This document shows positions 15,043-22,202 of a stretch of DNA of 22,202 bases, in pieces. Position 1 is the stretch's first letter. Every line of letters begins with the position of its first letter. A program made the translations under genes and the position numbers. Origin of the DNA: JBBITW01 sp037440525 (GTDB lineage Bacteria; Desulfobacterota; BSN033; UBA1163); NCBI GenBank assembly GCA_037440525.1, contig JBBITW010000043.1:1-22202 (forward strand), in the 5' to 3' direction. The notes below the pieces were generated by a model. The model saw only the letters and a program-made list of their open reading frames with translations, had not been told where the DNA came from and searched no databases.

Positions 15043-15485
15043 GGCCTGTTATTTATTTTGAAACAAGCGCTTTGGTTAAATGGTATTTAAATGAGGCAAG
15101 ATCTGATGATGTTGAGAAATATATTCAGGAACACGGACCTGTTGATATTTCAGATCTTACTGTTGTAGAGATGCGTTGTCTCCTTGCGCGTCGCCGAAGA
15201 GAGGGGAATATTGATACAAAAATGGAGATAAAGGTTTTTGCCACTTTCGAAGAGGACATCCGCAGAAGATTTCTCATCTGTCACTCTTTCCCTGTCGGTT
15301 TAAAAGAAGCTGGGGTGAATCTTATTTCTGTTCTTTCGGATTTGCCCTTGCGGACCCTTGACGTTTTACATTTATCGATAGCTCAGGAAATACAGGCAGA
15401 TATCCTTGTTACTGCTGATAGAGTTATGGCTGCTGGGGCTAAGGCAATGGGTTTCGAAGTGGTTAGGTTTGATAGGCCAAGATGA
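15039..15485 (+). CDS. vapC: VapC-like PIN-domain toxin
   Basis: The 148-residue PIN-domain protein belongs to the toxin ribonucleases that cut tRNA or rRNA with a metal held by three or four acidic residues. The motifs are IYFETSALVKWYLNE (acidic residue 8), TVVEMRCLL (E44), LRTLDVLHLSIA (D108) and LVTADRVM (D127). The first acidic residue is Glu (FETS) where most PIN domains have Asp (DTS). The change is conservative and may keep activity. The ATGA overlap with the antitoxin gene supports a working pair. Confidence 0.85.
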   Translation: MRPVIYFETSALVKWYLNEARSDDVEKYIQEHGPVDISDLTVVEMRCLLARRRREGNIDTKMEIKVFATFEEDIRRRFLICHSFPVGLKEAGVNLISVLSDLPLRTLDVLHLSIAQEIQADILVTADRVMAAGAKAMGFEVVRFDRPR

Positions 15486-15527
15486 TTAAAAGGAATGGTC
15501 TTCATTTAGTGTCATTTCGGTCCAAAA

Positions 15528-16016
15528 TCAGGAGGTTTCGCATGGTGGTATCTTTTCCTTAAGCCTCTTTCTTCTTGTTTCTGTAAGTTCCTCTTTTATT
15601 GTCCAGTCTTTTTGTGCAAAGGAGTCCTGGGCCTTGATTAGAAGCCACTCCTTTCCTGTCCCTCTCCCTTTCATCAATACGAGTGAAAAGTTTCCCCTTA
15701 ATTTCTTTCCATTTAATGAGAAACTGAGTCTTCCTTTTTTCAATCCATTCTCTGGATCACCTACGGGCTCAAACCCGCCCTGATCCCATATAACAACAGC
15801 CCCTGCTCCATATTGTCCATCAGGGATAATCCCTTCGAATTCTCCATATTCAAGTGGATGATCCTCCACCATCACGGCAAGCCTCTTATCCTTTGGATTC
15901 ATGGAGGGCCCCTTAGGAATTGCCCATGATTTAAGGACTCCAGAAATCTCCAATCTAAAATCATAATGAAGATGTGTTGCGTGGTGTTCGTGAACTACGA
16001 ATTTCATTTTTTGCAT
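15528..16016 (-). CDS. stand-alone LigD-type 3'-phosphoesterase domain protein
   Basis: The 162-residue protein consists of the PE domain that trims 3' ends in bacterial LigD non-homologous end-joining. Residues matching the Pseudomonas LigD active site by spacing are H11, H17, D19, R21, H53 and Y57 (HHATHLHYDFRLE, then EDHPLEY). The PKGPSMNPKDKRLAVMVEDHPLEYGEFEG and IPDGQYGAGAVVIWDQG blocks are typical. There is no ligase or polymerase domain attached and no ku gene in the window. It is thus a separate end-healing enzyme, as known for some archaea and bacteria. M4 is an alternative start, and no ribosome site is clear. Confidence 0.9.
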   Translation of the reverse strand: MQKMKFVVHEHHATHLHYDFRLEISGVLKSWAIPKGPSMNPKDKRLAVMVEDHPLEYGEFEGIIPDGQYGAGAVVIWDQGGFEPVGDPENGLKKGRLSFSLNGKKLRGNFSLVLMKGRGTGKEWLLIKAQDSFAQKDWTIKEELTETRRKRLKEKIPPCETS

Positions 16017-16046
16017 ATTACATGTTAAATTTTTTATAAAAATTTT

Positions 16047-16913
16047 TCAATTATTATCTTCCCTTCTCCAATTGCTAAAGGCAGTAAGCACTCCGGTAAA
16101 GATCGAAATTCCTCCAAGTATCTTCCAAATTGTCAACCCCTCCTCTAAAATAAAGTAGGCTAAGATGGTTGACCCAACAGGTTCACCCAAAATTGCGATA
16201 GCTACTATGGGTGCAGGAAGGATTCGCAGAGCCCAATTGAATATTGTATGACCGATCAACTGGGGAATCAATGCCAGAAGGAGGAATAGGAGGTAAGTCG
16301 ATGGGGAATACCCAAAGAATGACTTTTGAAAACAGAAGGAGAGACCTATCAGGAGCAGTCCAGCCACTGAATAGACTGGAAAGATATATGAGAGAAGATC
16401 ATAATCCCTTCTTATTTTCCTTCCAATCAAAAGATATCCGGATGCAGCCATAGCACCCAATAAGGCTAAACCATCCCCCATTAGAGACTCTTGTGAGAGG
16501 GACATATCTCCAAAACCTATTAATCCGCTACCAAAAACTGAAAGGCTAATCCCGAGGATCAAATTTGGCCCAATTCTTTCTTTTAAAAAAACCCTTGCTC
16601 CTATGCCAACAAATACAGGATTTGTGGTGACCAGTACAACTGAACTTGCAACAGATGTGTATTTCAATGAGGCAATCCAGAGGGCAAAATGAAGACCTAA
16701 GAAGATTCCAGAAAGAGATAACCAAATGATATCCTTTTTGTCCCAGCTCATCCAGATTTTTTTATAAAAGGCATAAGGAGATAACAGCAAAGAGGCAATT
16801 ATCATACGGTAGGAAGCTATTATCAGGATAGGTGCATCACAGAGCTTGATAAAAATCGAAGCTGTAGATATTGCAATGATACCAATTATTAAAAAGAAGT
16901 AAAGATGAATCAT
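16047..16913 (-). CDS. EamA-family (DMT) membrane transporter
   Basis: The 288-residue, very hydrophobic protein has about ten membrane helices in two repeated EamA halves. The first is ISTASIFIKLCDAPILIIASYRMIIASLLL and the second ends ILGEPVGSTILAYFILEEGLTIWKILGGISIFTGVLTAFSN, the classic EamA closing pattern. Members export amino acids, metabolites or nucleotide sugars, and the substrate is unpredictable. It stands 30 nt after nothing co-functional: the next leftward gene is the phosphoesterase, and the B3/4 gene is divergent across 100 nt. Confidence 0.88.
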   Translation of the reverse strand: MIHLYFFLIIGIIAISTASIFIKLCDAPILIIASYRMIIASLLLSPYAFYKKIWMSWDKKDIIWLSLSGIFLGLHFALWIASLKYTSVASSVVLVTTNPVFVGIGARVFLKERIGPNLILGISLSVFGSGLIGFGDMSLSQESLMGDGLALLGAMAASGYLLIGRKIRRDYDLLSYIFPVYSVAGLLLIGLSFCFQKSFFGYSPSTYLLFLLLALIPQLIGHTIFNWALRILPAPIVAIAILGEPVGSTILAYFILEEGLTIWKILGGISIFTGVLTAFSNWRREDNN

Positions 16914-16976
16914 TTCATTTAGCTTATCTCAATATGAATTACTCTTCAAGAAATTTCAATGATCTCCTAAAAAACA

Positions 16977-17005
16977 TTGACATCCATTTAATCAAATTAT
17001 AGGAT
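16977..17005 (+). promoter_or_regulatory. promoter of the B3/4-domain gene
   Basis: TTGACA (16977-16982) is followed after 17 bp by TAGGAT (17000-17005). The expected transcription start is about 17012, only a few bases before ATG 17014, so the message would be leaderless or nearly so. Confidence 0.35.
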
Positions 17006-17013
17006 TTAGGGAA

Positions 17014-17679
17014 ATGCAAAGGGATATTCAACTCCAGATCACTGACCGTTATCGGAATCGATTCCCTGACCTTCCGTTTGGAATCGGGACTATTCAAGCT
17101 TGCACCTATTTTGAGAAGAGCGACTCATTTAAACTTTATAAAAGAGAAGTTATAAGAAGGATGCGAAGAAAGAGTAATCTAACTCAGATTGAAGAGAGAA
17201 TCCTTCTCTATGATCGATTCTTTAAGGATTGGGGATATTCCTGCCCACTTCCTGGTCATTTAAAAAGAAGTATTGATATGGGTTTTCCGATTGTAAATCT
17301 CTATATCGATACTCATATTATGGCAGAGATGTGCCACGGGATTCTTATGGCCATTCAGGATCTTGACCGATTTGGGGGAGAGTGGAGACTCGATCTTTCT
17401 GAGGAGGGAGAGGAATTCCAATCTGTCTCGGGACGAAGAATTTTTTGCAAAGAAGGTGAAATTGTCCTGAGGGATGGACTGGGAATTGTATGCTCCCTTT
17501 TTCAGGGTCCTGATTTTCGAACAAAAATAGATCAATCAACCCAAAATATTGTGGTCTATGTTTTTTCTGCTCCTGGGATCGGGGAGGATAATATATTAAA
17601 AGGTATAATTTTTTCACTCGAAACTTTAGAACGGTTTGGAAATGGTAAGGATCCATGGTATAAAATCTTTAGACCGTGA
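17014..17679 (+). CDS. B3/4 (tRNA-editing-like) domain protein
   Basis: The 221-residue protein resembles the free-standing B3/4 domain family (COG3382), related to the editing domain of phenylalanyl-tRNA synthetase beta. Matching features are MGFPIVNLYIDTHIMAEM, the later FGGEWRLDLSEEGEEFQ, KEGEIVLRDGLGIVCSLFQGPDFRTKID and TQNIVVYVFS. A role in clearing mischarged tRNA has been proposed for the family but not shown for this one. The N-terminal part (RNRFPDLPFGIGTIQ) is also usual. The gene may be followed by the tautomerase gene on one transcript, 49 nt downstream. Confidence 0.8.
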   Translation: MQRDIQLQITDRYRNRFPDLPFGIGTIQACTYFEKSDSFKLYKREVIRRMRRKSNLTQIEERILLYDRFFKDWGYSCPLPGHLKRSIDMGFPIVNLYIDTHIMAEMCHGILMAIQDLDRFGGEWRLDLSEEGEEFQSVSGRRIFCKEGEIVLRDGLGIVCSLFQGPDFRTKIDQSTQNIVVYVFSAPGIGEDNILKGIIFSLETLERFGNGKDPWYKIFRP

Positions 17680-17728
17680 TATCATGACCCTTATCACTTA
17701 TCATTTTTTATCAAGAAAGGAGGTTCTT

Positions 17729-17917
17729 ATGCCAATCGTTAATATTACTCTGCTTCCAGGAAGGAGCCCAGAGAAGAAGGAGGAACTTATCAAGAATGTC
17801 ACGAATTCCATTGCTGATACTCTTCAGATACCAAAGGATCGTGTTCATATTGTTCTTTACGAGGTTCCAAAAGAGAATATAGGAAGCGGGGGTATCCCAC
17901 TTTCTAAAAAAGATTAA
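17729..17917 (+). CDS. 4-oxalocrotonate tautomerase-like protein
   Basis: From ATG 17729, with AAAGGAGG 5 nt upstream, the product has 62 residues, the normal length. After Met removal Pro1 is the catalytic base of PIVNITLLPGRSPEKKEELI, and R11 is kept. At the position of the second arginine (R39 in Pseudomonas 4-OT) is His, and F50 is replaced by Ile in PKENIGSGG. It therefore may be a DmpI-like or otherwise distinct tautomerase with another substrate. A longer reading frame from 17636 overlaps the B3/4 gene and would bury the essential Pro, so it is rejected. Enol-keto tautomerases often sit in aromatic-degradation loci, and the amidohydrolase gene downstream fits. Confidence 0.9.
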   Translation: MPIVNITLLPGRSPEKKEELIKNVTNSIADTLQIPKDRVHIVLYEVPKENIGSGGIPLSKKD

Positions 17918-18002
17918 TAATAAGGCTCAAACAATATTTTCTTAGGTAACATTAACTGTTTAATAGGGCTTGGGCTTTGGTTCTAACCCAGTGGCCAAAG
18001 CA

Positions 18003-18031
18003 TTGGAAGCCAAATTGTTTTAAACTATACT
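18003..18031 (+). promoter_or_regulatory. promoter of the amidohydrolase gene
   Basis: TTGGAA (18003-18008), 17 bp, TATACT (18026-18031). It is preceded by a GCTTTGG/CCAAAGC hairpin (17974-18001) that could mark the 3' end of the tautomerase message. Confidence 0.4.
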
Positions 18032-18103
18032 ATAGAAATGAATTTCTCGGATATCCCGGAGACTACTTTTGACAATACGGAAATATTAAAAAGGAGGTTT
18101 ACT

Positions 18104-19087
18104 ATGATAGTTGATGTGCATGCCCATTGTTATCCGATGTCTTATTTAAAGGAACTAAAAAGGATTGGTGAAGGGGATGAGGGAGGGATTGGAATCAAAA
18201 TTCCTGAGTGGTCAAGCACAGAGGAGAGAATTGAAAAAATGGATGCTCTGGGCATTGATATTCAGGTTTTATCACTATCTGCTCCCAATGTATATTTCCA
18301 GGATGATGAGTTGAGCAAGGCTTTGGCCCAGATGACAAATGATTTCATATCGGATGTCTGTAAGAAATATCCCGAGCGTTTCCTTTCTTTTGCAAGCGTT
18401 CCTTTAGGAAACCTTCGTGATGCCATTGACGAATTGAATCGCGCTATTAATGAGCTTGGAATGGATGGTATTGTCCTTGGAACAAATGTGAATGGAAGAT
18501 CTCTTGGTGAAGATCAATTTCTCCCTTTTTTCGAAGAGATGGATAAAATTGGAATTCCAATAGCCCTTCATCCCATGAGGGCAATAGGGGAAGATCTGAT
18601 GCCACCAGAGGATGTAAGATTGGCTATCCCATCAAATGTTGGTTTTTTGTTTGAGACGACAAGGACCATTGCTCAGATGACATTTAAGGGGACATTTGAA
18701 AGATATAAAGGTCTTACTTTTATTCTCCCTCATTCAGGTGGTGCCATTCCTTTTGTATATCCGCGATGGGAAATTTCATATAGATCCCGACCAGCTTCAC
18801 ATCCTCTTAGGAAAATTCCAAATCCCCCTGGGTACTATTTAAAAAAACATTATTATGACATAGCCCTTTCCTATTATCCCTCTTCATTGAGATGTAGCAT
18901 TGATTTAGCAGGTATAGATCATATTCTTTTTGGCACAGACGCCCCTTACACACTCTATGATTTCAGGGCTAAGGAGACGATAGAAAAGATTGAAAATTCT
19001 TATCTCACAGGAGAGGAAAAAGAGAAGATATTTTACAAAAATGCCCTTAATCTTTTCCCTAAAATGAAGAAAAGGCTTCAGGGTTAA
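18104..19087 (+). CDS. amidohydrolase_2 family protein, ACMSD-like
   Basis: The 327-residue TIM-barrel metal enzyme is related to aminocarboxymuconate-semialdehyde decarboxylase (ACMSD) and the resorcylate decarboxylases. Expected metal and catalytic residues are present: H6-x-H8 (DVHAHCYP), H156 (ALHPMR), H210 in ILPHSGGAIPF and D279 in LFGTDAPY. The start is ATG 18104 with AAGGAGG 6 nt before it. An upstream ATG at 18038 would add 22 residues without a ribosome site. Activity may be decarboxylation or hydrolysis of a ring-fission product. It lies 186 nt after the tautomerase gene and has its own promoter-like sequence. Confidence 0.88.
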   Translation: MIVDVHAHCYPMSYLKELKRIGEGDEGGIGIKIPEWSSTEERIEKMDALGIDIQVLSLSAPNVYFQDDELSKALAQMTNDFISDVCKKYPERFLSFASVPLGNLRDAIDELNRAINELGMDGIVLGTNVNGRSLGEDQFLPFFEEMDKIGIPIALHPMRAIGEDLMPPEDVRLAIPSNVGFLFETTRTIAQMTFKGTFERYKGLTFILPHSGGAIPFVYPRWEISYRSRPASHPLRKIPNPPGYYLKKHYYDIALSYYPSSLRCSIDLAGIDHILFGTDAPYTLYDFRAKETIEKIENSYLTGEEKEKIFYKNALNLFPKMKKRLQG

Positions 19088-19332
19088 TCAAAGATGGGAT
19101 AAAATGTTTACCCCGTATAATACCAAAAACCCCGGTCTTTAGATTAGGGATGCCTGCCTATGGTAGGCACACGATGAACTATTTGTAAGGTTAGAATTCT
19201 TCGGATTATTTTTCGAGGTTTTGGAGTCCGATGAATTGCGGTGTTATAGAGATGGGTTTTGGTTCTTTCGGTGTTGCGAAAGTAAAAATGGTAAATGGTT
19301 GAAGCCTTTTCTCCCTTTTCTCTTTTCCTAAC

Positions 19333-19887
19333 TTAGCAGTCCTTCACCGCTTGAAAAAATTTTCTAAAAGCTGGACAACGATTTTGAATTTTATCCAGAT
19401 TTGATTCTCTTGCGATATTTCTTGCAACAGGGTAAGTATAGGCTATTTTTGCCCGGGAAAGTATTTCTTTAAGTTTTTCTTTTGGATCATTAATTGACTC
19501 AAGGTCTTCCTTAATCCTCGTTACTGGTTCTTTGATAATTTTAGAAATCGCATCCTCATCCGCCAATAGCCATGCTTCAAGTTCTTGGACAATAATAATG
19601 AATTTAACTTCAAAAGGATAATTTCGACCTGAAATTTTATCCTCCATTCTATTCTTTAATTCCTCTGGATTTTTACCATGAGCATCTCGAATTACGATTG
19701 CTTTATCTACATAAGAGCCTCCTTTTTCATACTTAAATGATTCAAGAAAAGCGGGAAATTTAGTAAGTTCTTTGCTACCACAAATACGTGAGATTACCTC
19801 TATACTCTCTCCCGAACATTTCAATATTAATTCCCTAAGTGCCGACTCGTCATATATGCCCTCCACTACAATTCCATACGTTTTCAT
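19333..19887 (-). CDS. DUF4276-family (Toprim-like) protein, ATPase partner
   Basis: The 184-residue protein starts MKTYGIVVEGIYDESAL, the acidic Toprim-like first strand (E9). VDKAIVIRDAHGKN (D68) follows, where a DxD pair is usual in Toprim, and then QELEAWLLAD (101-110), a block typical of DUF4276. Here the second Asp of DxD is His (RDAH), so activity may be altered. It begins 3 nt after the ATPase stop, which shows strict coupling. ATPase plus Toprim-like pairs include OLD nucleases and PARIS-type anti-phage systems. A defence role is the likeliest reading but is inferred. Confidence 0.75.
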   Translation of the reverse strand: MKTYGIVVEGIYDESALRELILKCSGESIEVISRICGSKELTKFPAFLESFKYEKGGSYVDKAIVIRDAHGKNPEELKNRMEDKISGRNYPFEVKFIIIVQELEAWLLADEDAISKIIKEPVTRIKEDLESINDPKEKLKEILSRAKIAYTYPVARNIARESNLDKIQNRCPAFRKFFQAVKDC

Positions 19888-19890
19888 AAT

Positions 19891-21042
19891 TCATACCCCA
19901 AGGGCACCCGAAAACCAAAGATCCCCAAGCCCAATTTCCTCTCGCTCTAATAGTTCCTTCAAATGAGATTTGGTAGCAGGCTTTATGCACTGTGTAGCAC
20001 CCTCTCTTTTTTCAAAAACAATTAAATCCTCAAGGTTAATTTTATCAACCAGATAAGGTGAATGTGTAGTTACTATTATTTGTGCTGCTTTGGAACCTGA
20101 TTCTTTTTGCCTTTGGTCAAGAACCTCAACCAAAATTTCTAATAACCTTGGATGTAAATGATTTTCTACTTCCTCAACACAGAATAAAGGTGCTCCATAA
20201 TCAGATGGAGCAAAAATCAAAGAAAGCCAAGCAAGAAACAAAATTTCACCATCTGACATATGCCAAATGTTTATTGGTTCTTCAAGGTATTTTTCTTTAC
20301 TTATCATATATGTAGTGGCAAATTGAGTCGGAGGTGATAAAATTTCTTCTACTCCTAATAAACTATCTTTTGCAACTTGAATTATCCTACGGAAATTCTC
20401 TTGATGCTTGGTTTGTAAGGTCATAAGCCAACTTGAAAAATTTCTGCCGTCCTCCATAAGAAAATTTTGTGAAGTAGCAGCATTCACCTGTTTCATTGCT
20501 GGTAGTGATAATTTGTAAAAGCGCCAAGCAGAAATATAATTTTTAACTTCCATACCTTCCCAACCAGGAACAGAAAATTCTAATGCAGAACAAGTGGGAT
20601 CACTAATATCAAATGCTTTACTTCCATCAATACGAGTAACTTTACCATGGCCATTCTTCAGGTCTATCAATGTGGATATTTTTTGTCCAACCTTAACTGT
20701 AAGATACTCCTTCTCAACTGAAATAAGACCCTTTGGACTTCCAATAATGGAAATTTCGTAGTCATATATTTTAGATTTTTCTTGTTCCATTGTTTCTTCA
20801 ATAGTAAGAGCGAAATAAATTGGTCCTTTTTCCTTTCCTTTCCACATAACCTCTGGAAATCCACCACGATCTAAAAAAGCATTCTTCACCCCCCCGATGC
20901 AAATTTGAGATAAGAATCTTAAGCAATCAATAAAATTGCTTTTACCTGACATATTGGGGCCTACCAATATATTTCTTTTCCCTAACTCAATATCCACATC
21001 CTTTAAACTCTTATAATTTTTAATTCGTAATTTTTTTATCAT
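19891..21042 (-). CDS. AAA/RecF-like ATPase (OLD-family type)
   Basis: The 383-residue ABC/SMC-type ATPase opens MIKKLRIKNYKSLKDVDIELG with Walker A GPNMSGKS (28-35). It then has the ABC signature SDGE (263-266), Walker B LFCVEEVENHLHP (286-298) and an H-loop VTTHSPYLVD (H327). There is no fused nuclease domain. The coupled downstream gene supplies a Toprim-like partner instead, a split version of the OLD architecture. The ribosome site AAAGGAG lies 7 nt before ATG. The pair is flanked by gene remnants, as is common in defence islands. Confidence 0.85.
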   Translation of the reverse strand: MIKKLRIKNYKSLKDVDIELGKRNILVGPNMSGKSNFIDCLRFLSQICIGGVKNAFLDRGGFPEVMWKGKEKGPIYFALTIEETMEQEKSKIYDYEISIIGSPKGLISVEKEYLTVKVGQKISTLIDLKNGHGKVTRIDGSKAFDISDPTCSALEFSVPGWEGMEVKNYISAWRFYKLSLPAMKQVNAATSQNFLMEDGRNFSSWLMTLQTKHQENFRRIIQVAKDSLLGVEEILSPPTQFATTYMISKEKYLEEPINIWHMSDGEILFLAWLSLIFAPSDYGAPLFCVEEVENHLHPRLLEILVEVLDQRQKESGSKAAQIIVTTHSPYLVDKINLEDLIVFEKREGATQCIKPATKSHLKELLEREEIGLGDLWFSGALGV

Positions 21043-21159
21043 TTTTTTCTCCTTTATTCTCCTTCTTAATCACCTATTTGATTGCACTAATAACATTGTA
21101 AACTAATTTATATTTCCTCTACTTCCTAAGATACAGAAAATAAAAAAAGAATTTAGTTG
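21043..21159. other. intergenic region upstream of the ATPase
   Basis: AT-rich spacer with the ATPase ribosome site at its left end. No firm promoter was recognised. Confidence 0.3.
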
Positions 21160-21404
21160 TTATTTTATCTTTGATGCGTCTAATACTGTTAAACCTACAA
21201 TCTGATCCCCTCGATATCTAATTAGGATGCCGCTCTTTAGTATCTCTGAATCCGTTGCATTCTGTGGTTTCCTGAAATTTATATAAAGGACATCAGCTTC
21301 CCTATCATAGTCAATCCAAATCCTTTCCTTAGGAAACTTTAAAAATGTGGTGTTGCCTTAAAGACTTCCTTGACTATCTCTTCTTTTACTATTTCCTTTG
21401 CCAT
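21160..21404 (-). pseudogene. DUF2283-like gene with one-base frameshift
   Basis: Reading from ATG 21404 gives MAKEIVKEEIVKEVFKATPHF and then a stop. In the next frame the reading goes on as LKFPKERIWIDYDREADVLYINF...ILIRYRGDQIVGLTVLDASKIK, the DUF2283 domain in full. The break falls in a run of five A (T on the minus strand) at 21341-21345. A sixth base restores one frame of 82 codons ending at 21160. The change is recent or a sequencing error, because the rest is intact. DUF2283 proteins are often found with toxin-antitoxin-like partners. Confidence 0.8.
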
Positions 21405-21682
21405 ATATTATAAAAGCAAAATTTATGTCTAGATGAAAAAGATCCAGATTTTAATAAAGATTTTTCTATGCCCTTTAATTATTAATTTTCAACAAAAACA
21501 TCAGGTTAAGAACCATTAATACATAAAAATCTTATCAAATTGGTAAAAAAAATCAATAAGATCCTTTTTTCCCTTTTTAAACATAAATTAAAGGCTAAAA
21601 GGATACTTCTCATCACCTCTCACGAATCCTATCTTATAGGCTACGGGTCAGGCCTTGACTGATAAGCTTTCCAGTTCCTTCT
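21405..21682. other. intergenic region with no recognisable gene
   Basis: AT-rich DNA between two decayed genes. I see no open reading frame, RNA gene or strong hairpin in it. Confidence 0.3.
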
Positions 21683-22063
21683 TCAAAACCTTGCTAACAC
21701 AGATATAACAGCCTCATAGATTCTCTGCACCATTCTATTGAGACATTCTTTATTGATATGGAAGAGGTTTTCCTCCATCGCTCCCCTTTCACTGATCATC
21801 CCACTCACAAAATCCTTATAACTGCTCCATCTATATTCTTTCGGATCTCTTACTATCTCTGCCCTTACAGGGCTAAGTTCAACGTAACTCCCACAGACAA
21901 TATGATAATGATCCATCGATATGAGTATTTTCCTTTGTCTATCCTGCCAGAAATACCCCATGTATCCGTATCTTCTTCTATAATGCTGAACATATAAGAG
22001 GTTTATGCCCTTCATTGCTTCTGCCAAACTTCCACCCCTCTCAGGTATCCAAGTTTTCTTCAT
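21683..22063 (-). pseudogene. C-terminal fragment of REP-associated (Y1, IS200-like) transposase
   Basis: The 126-residue reading frame matches the second half of RAYT-type Y1 transposases: GGSLAEAMKGINLLYVQHYRRRYGYMGYFWQDRQRKILI, YVELSPVRAEIVRDPKEYRWSSYKDF. The N-terminal half with the HUH metal motif (MDNHYHLL or similar) is absent, and the DNA upstream to the window end does not restore it in any frame. The catalytic tyrosine region alone cannot cut DNA, so the gene is dead unless the missing part is supplied elsewhere. Confidence 0.8.
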
Positions 22064-22202
22064 AAAAGAAGATCGAAAAATTTTAAAGAATTTAACTATA
22101 TAGCTTCTTTAAAATTCACTTCTGGATTAAGGAAGTAAATAGTAACACGTCACTTAAACGGGGCTAAGTTAAAAGATCTGGCAGGAATATCCTCGAAAAT
22201 CT

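Noticed and set aside
17636..17728. 31-residue N-terminal extension of the tautomerase
   Set aside because: It overlaps the B3/4 gene and would block the catalytic Pro1. A strong ribosome site precedes 17729.
19155..19169. Small hairpin TGCCTA-TGG-TAGGCA, similar to TGCCATAGGCA at 12430-12440
   Set aside because: The shared core is short and only two loose matches are seen. It is not enough to call a repeat family.
1..22202. CRISPR arrays, tRNA or rRNA genes
   Set aside because: No regularly spaced direct repeats and no cloverleaf or rRNA-like sequence were seen.

Overview
The window is AT-rich bacterial DNA with dense, short-spaced gene strings and mostly strong AAGGAGG-type ribosome sites. 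The gene content (rubrerythrin-like protein, iron-sulfur flavoprotein, two radical SAM enzymes, a UbiD-type decarboxylase with a tripartite tricarboxylate transporter) points to an anaerobic or oxygen-sensitive bacterium. A Desulfobacterota-like host is a reasonable guess, but no phylogenetic marker in the window proves it.

Region 1 (1-4913, + strand): a promoter leads into a UbiD-family prFMN decarboxylase and a TctC-TctB-TctA solute transporter, probably one operon for uptake and decarboxylation of an unidentified carboxylic acid. A 221-bp MITE-like element with terminal inverted repeats and a 7-bp flanking duplication sits between tctC and tctB. A shortened second copy lies near 12.5 kb.

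Region 2 (4952-12302, - strand): a long co-directional string. In transcription order it holds a MidA/NDUFAF7-type methyltransferase, an iron-sulfur flavoprotein, a rubredoxin-like small protein, a zinc-ribbon rubrerythrin, a heavy-metal P-type ATPase, a 61-residue Cys protein, a radical SAM/SPASM protein with a PqqD-like N-terminal domain, a 20-residue Cys-rich peptide gene, three hairpins and an unusual ATP-grasp-like protein. The peptide starts inside the last codons of the radical SAM gene behind a near-perfect Shine-Dalgarno sequence. This looks like a compact, PQQ-like RiPP (modified peptide) cluster and is the best candidate for an undescribed system here.

Region 3 (12.3-16.9 kb): a BrnT/BrnA-like and a Phd/VapC-type toxin-antitoxin pair, each with an inverted repeat at its promoter; two small zinc-ribbon/radical SAM genes; a stand-alone LigD-type 3'-phosphoesterase domain; and an EamA exporter.

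Region 4 (17.0-19.1 kb, + strand): a B3/4-domain protein, a 4-oxalocrotonate-tautomerase-like protein and an ACMSD-type amidohydrolase, perhaps linked to aromatic or keto-acid metabolism.

Region 5 (19.3-22.2 kb, - strand): an OLD/RecF-like ATPase tightly coupled to a DUF4276 (Toprim-like) protein, probably a two-gene defence system, followed by decayed genes: a DUF2283 gene with a one-base frameshift and the C-terminal half of a REP-associated transposase. Several gene starts below were moved from the longest possible start to the one with a proper ribosome site.
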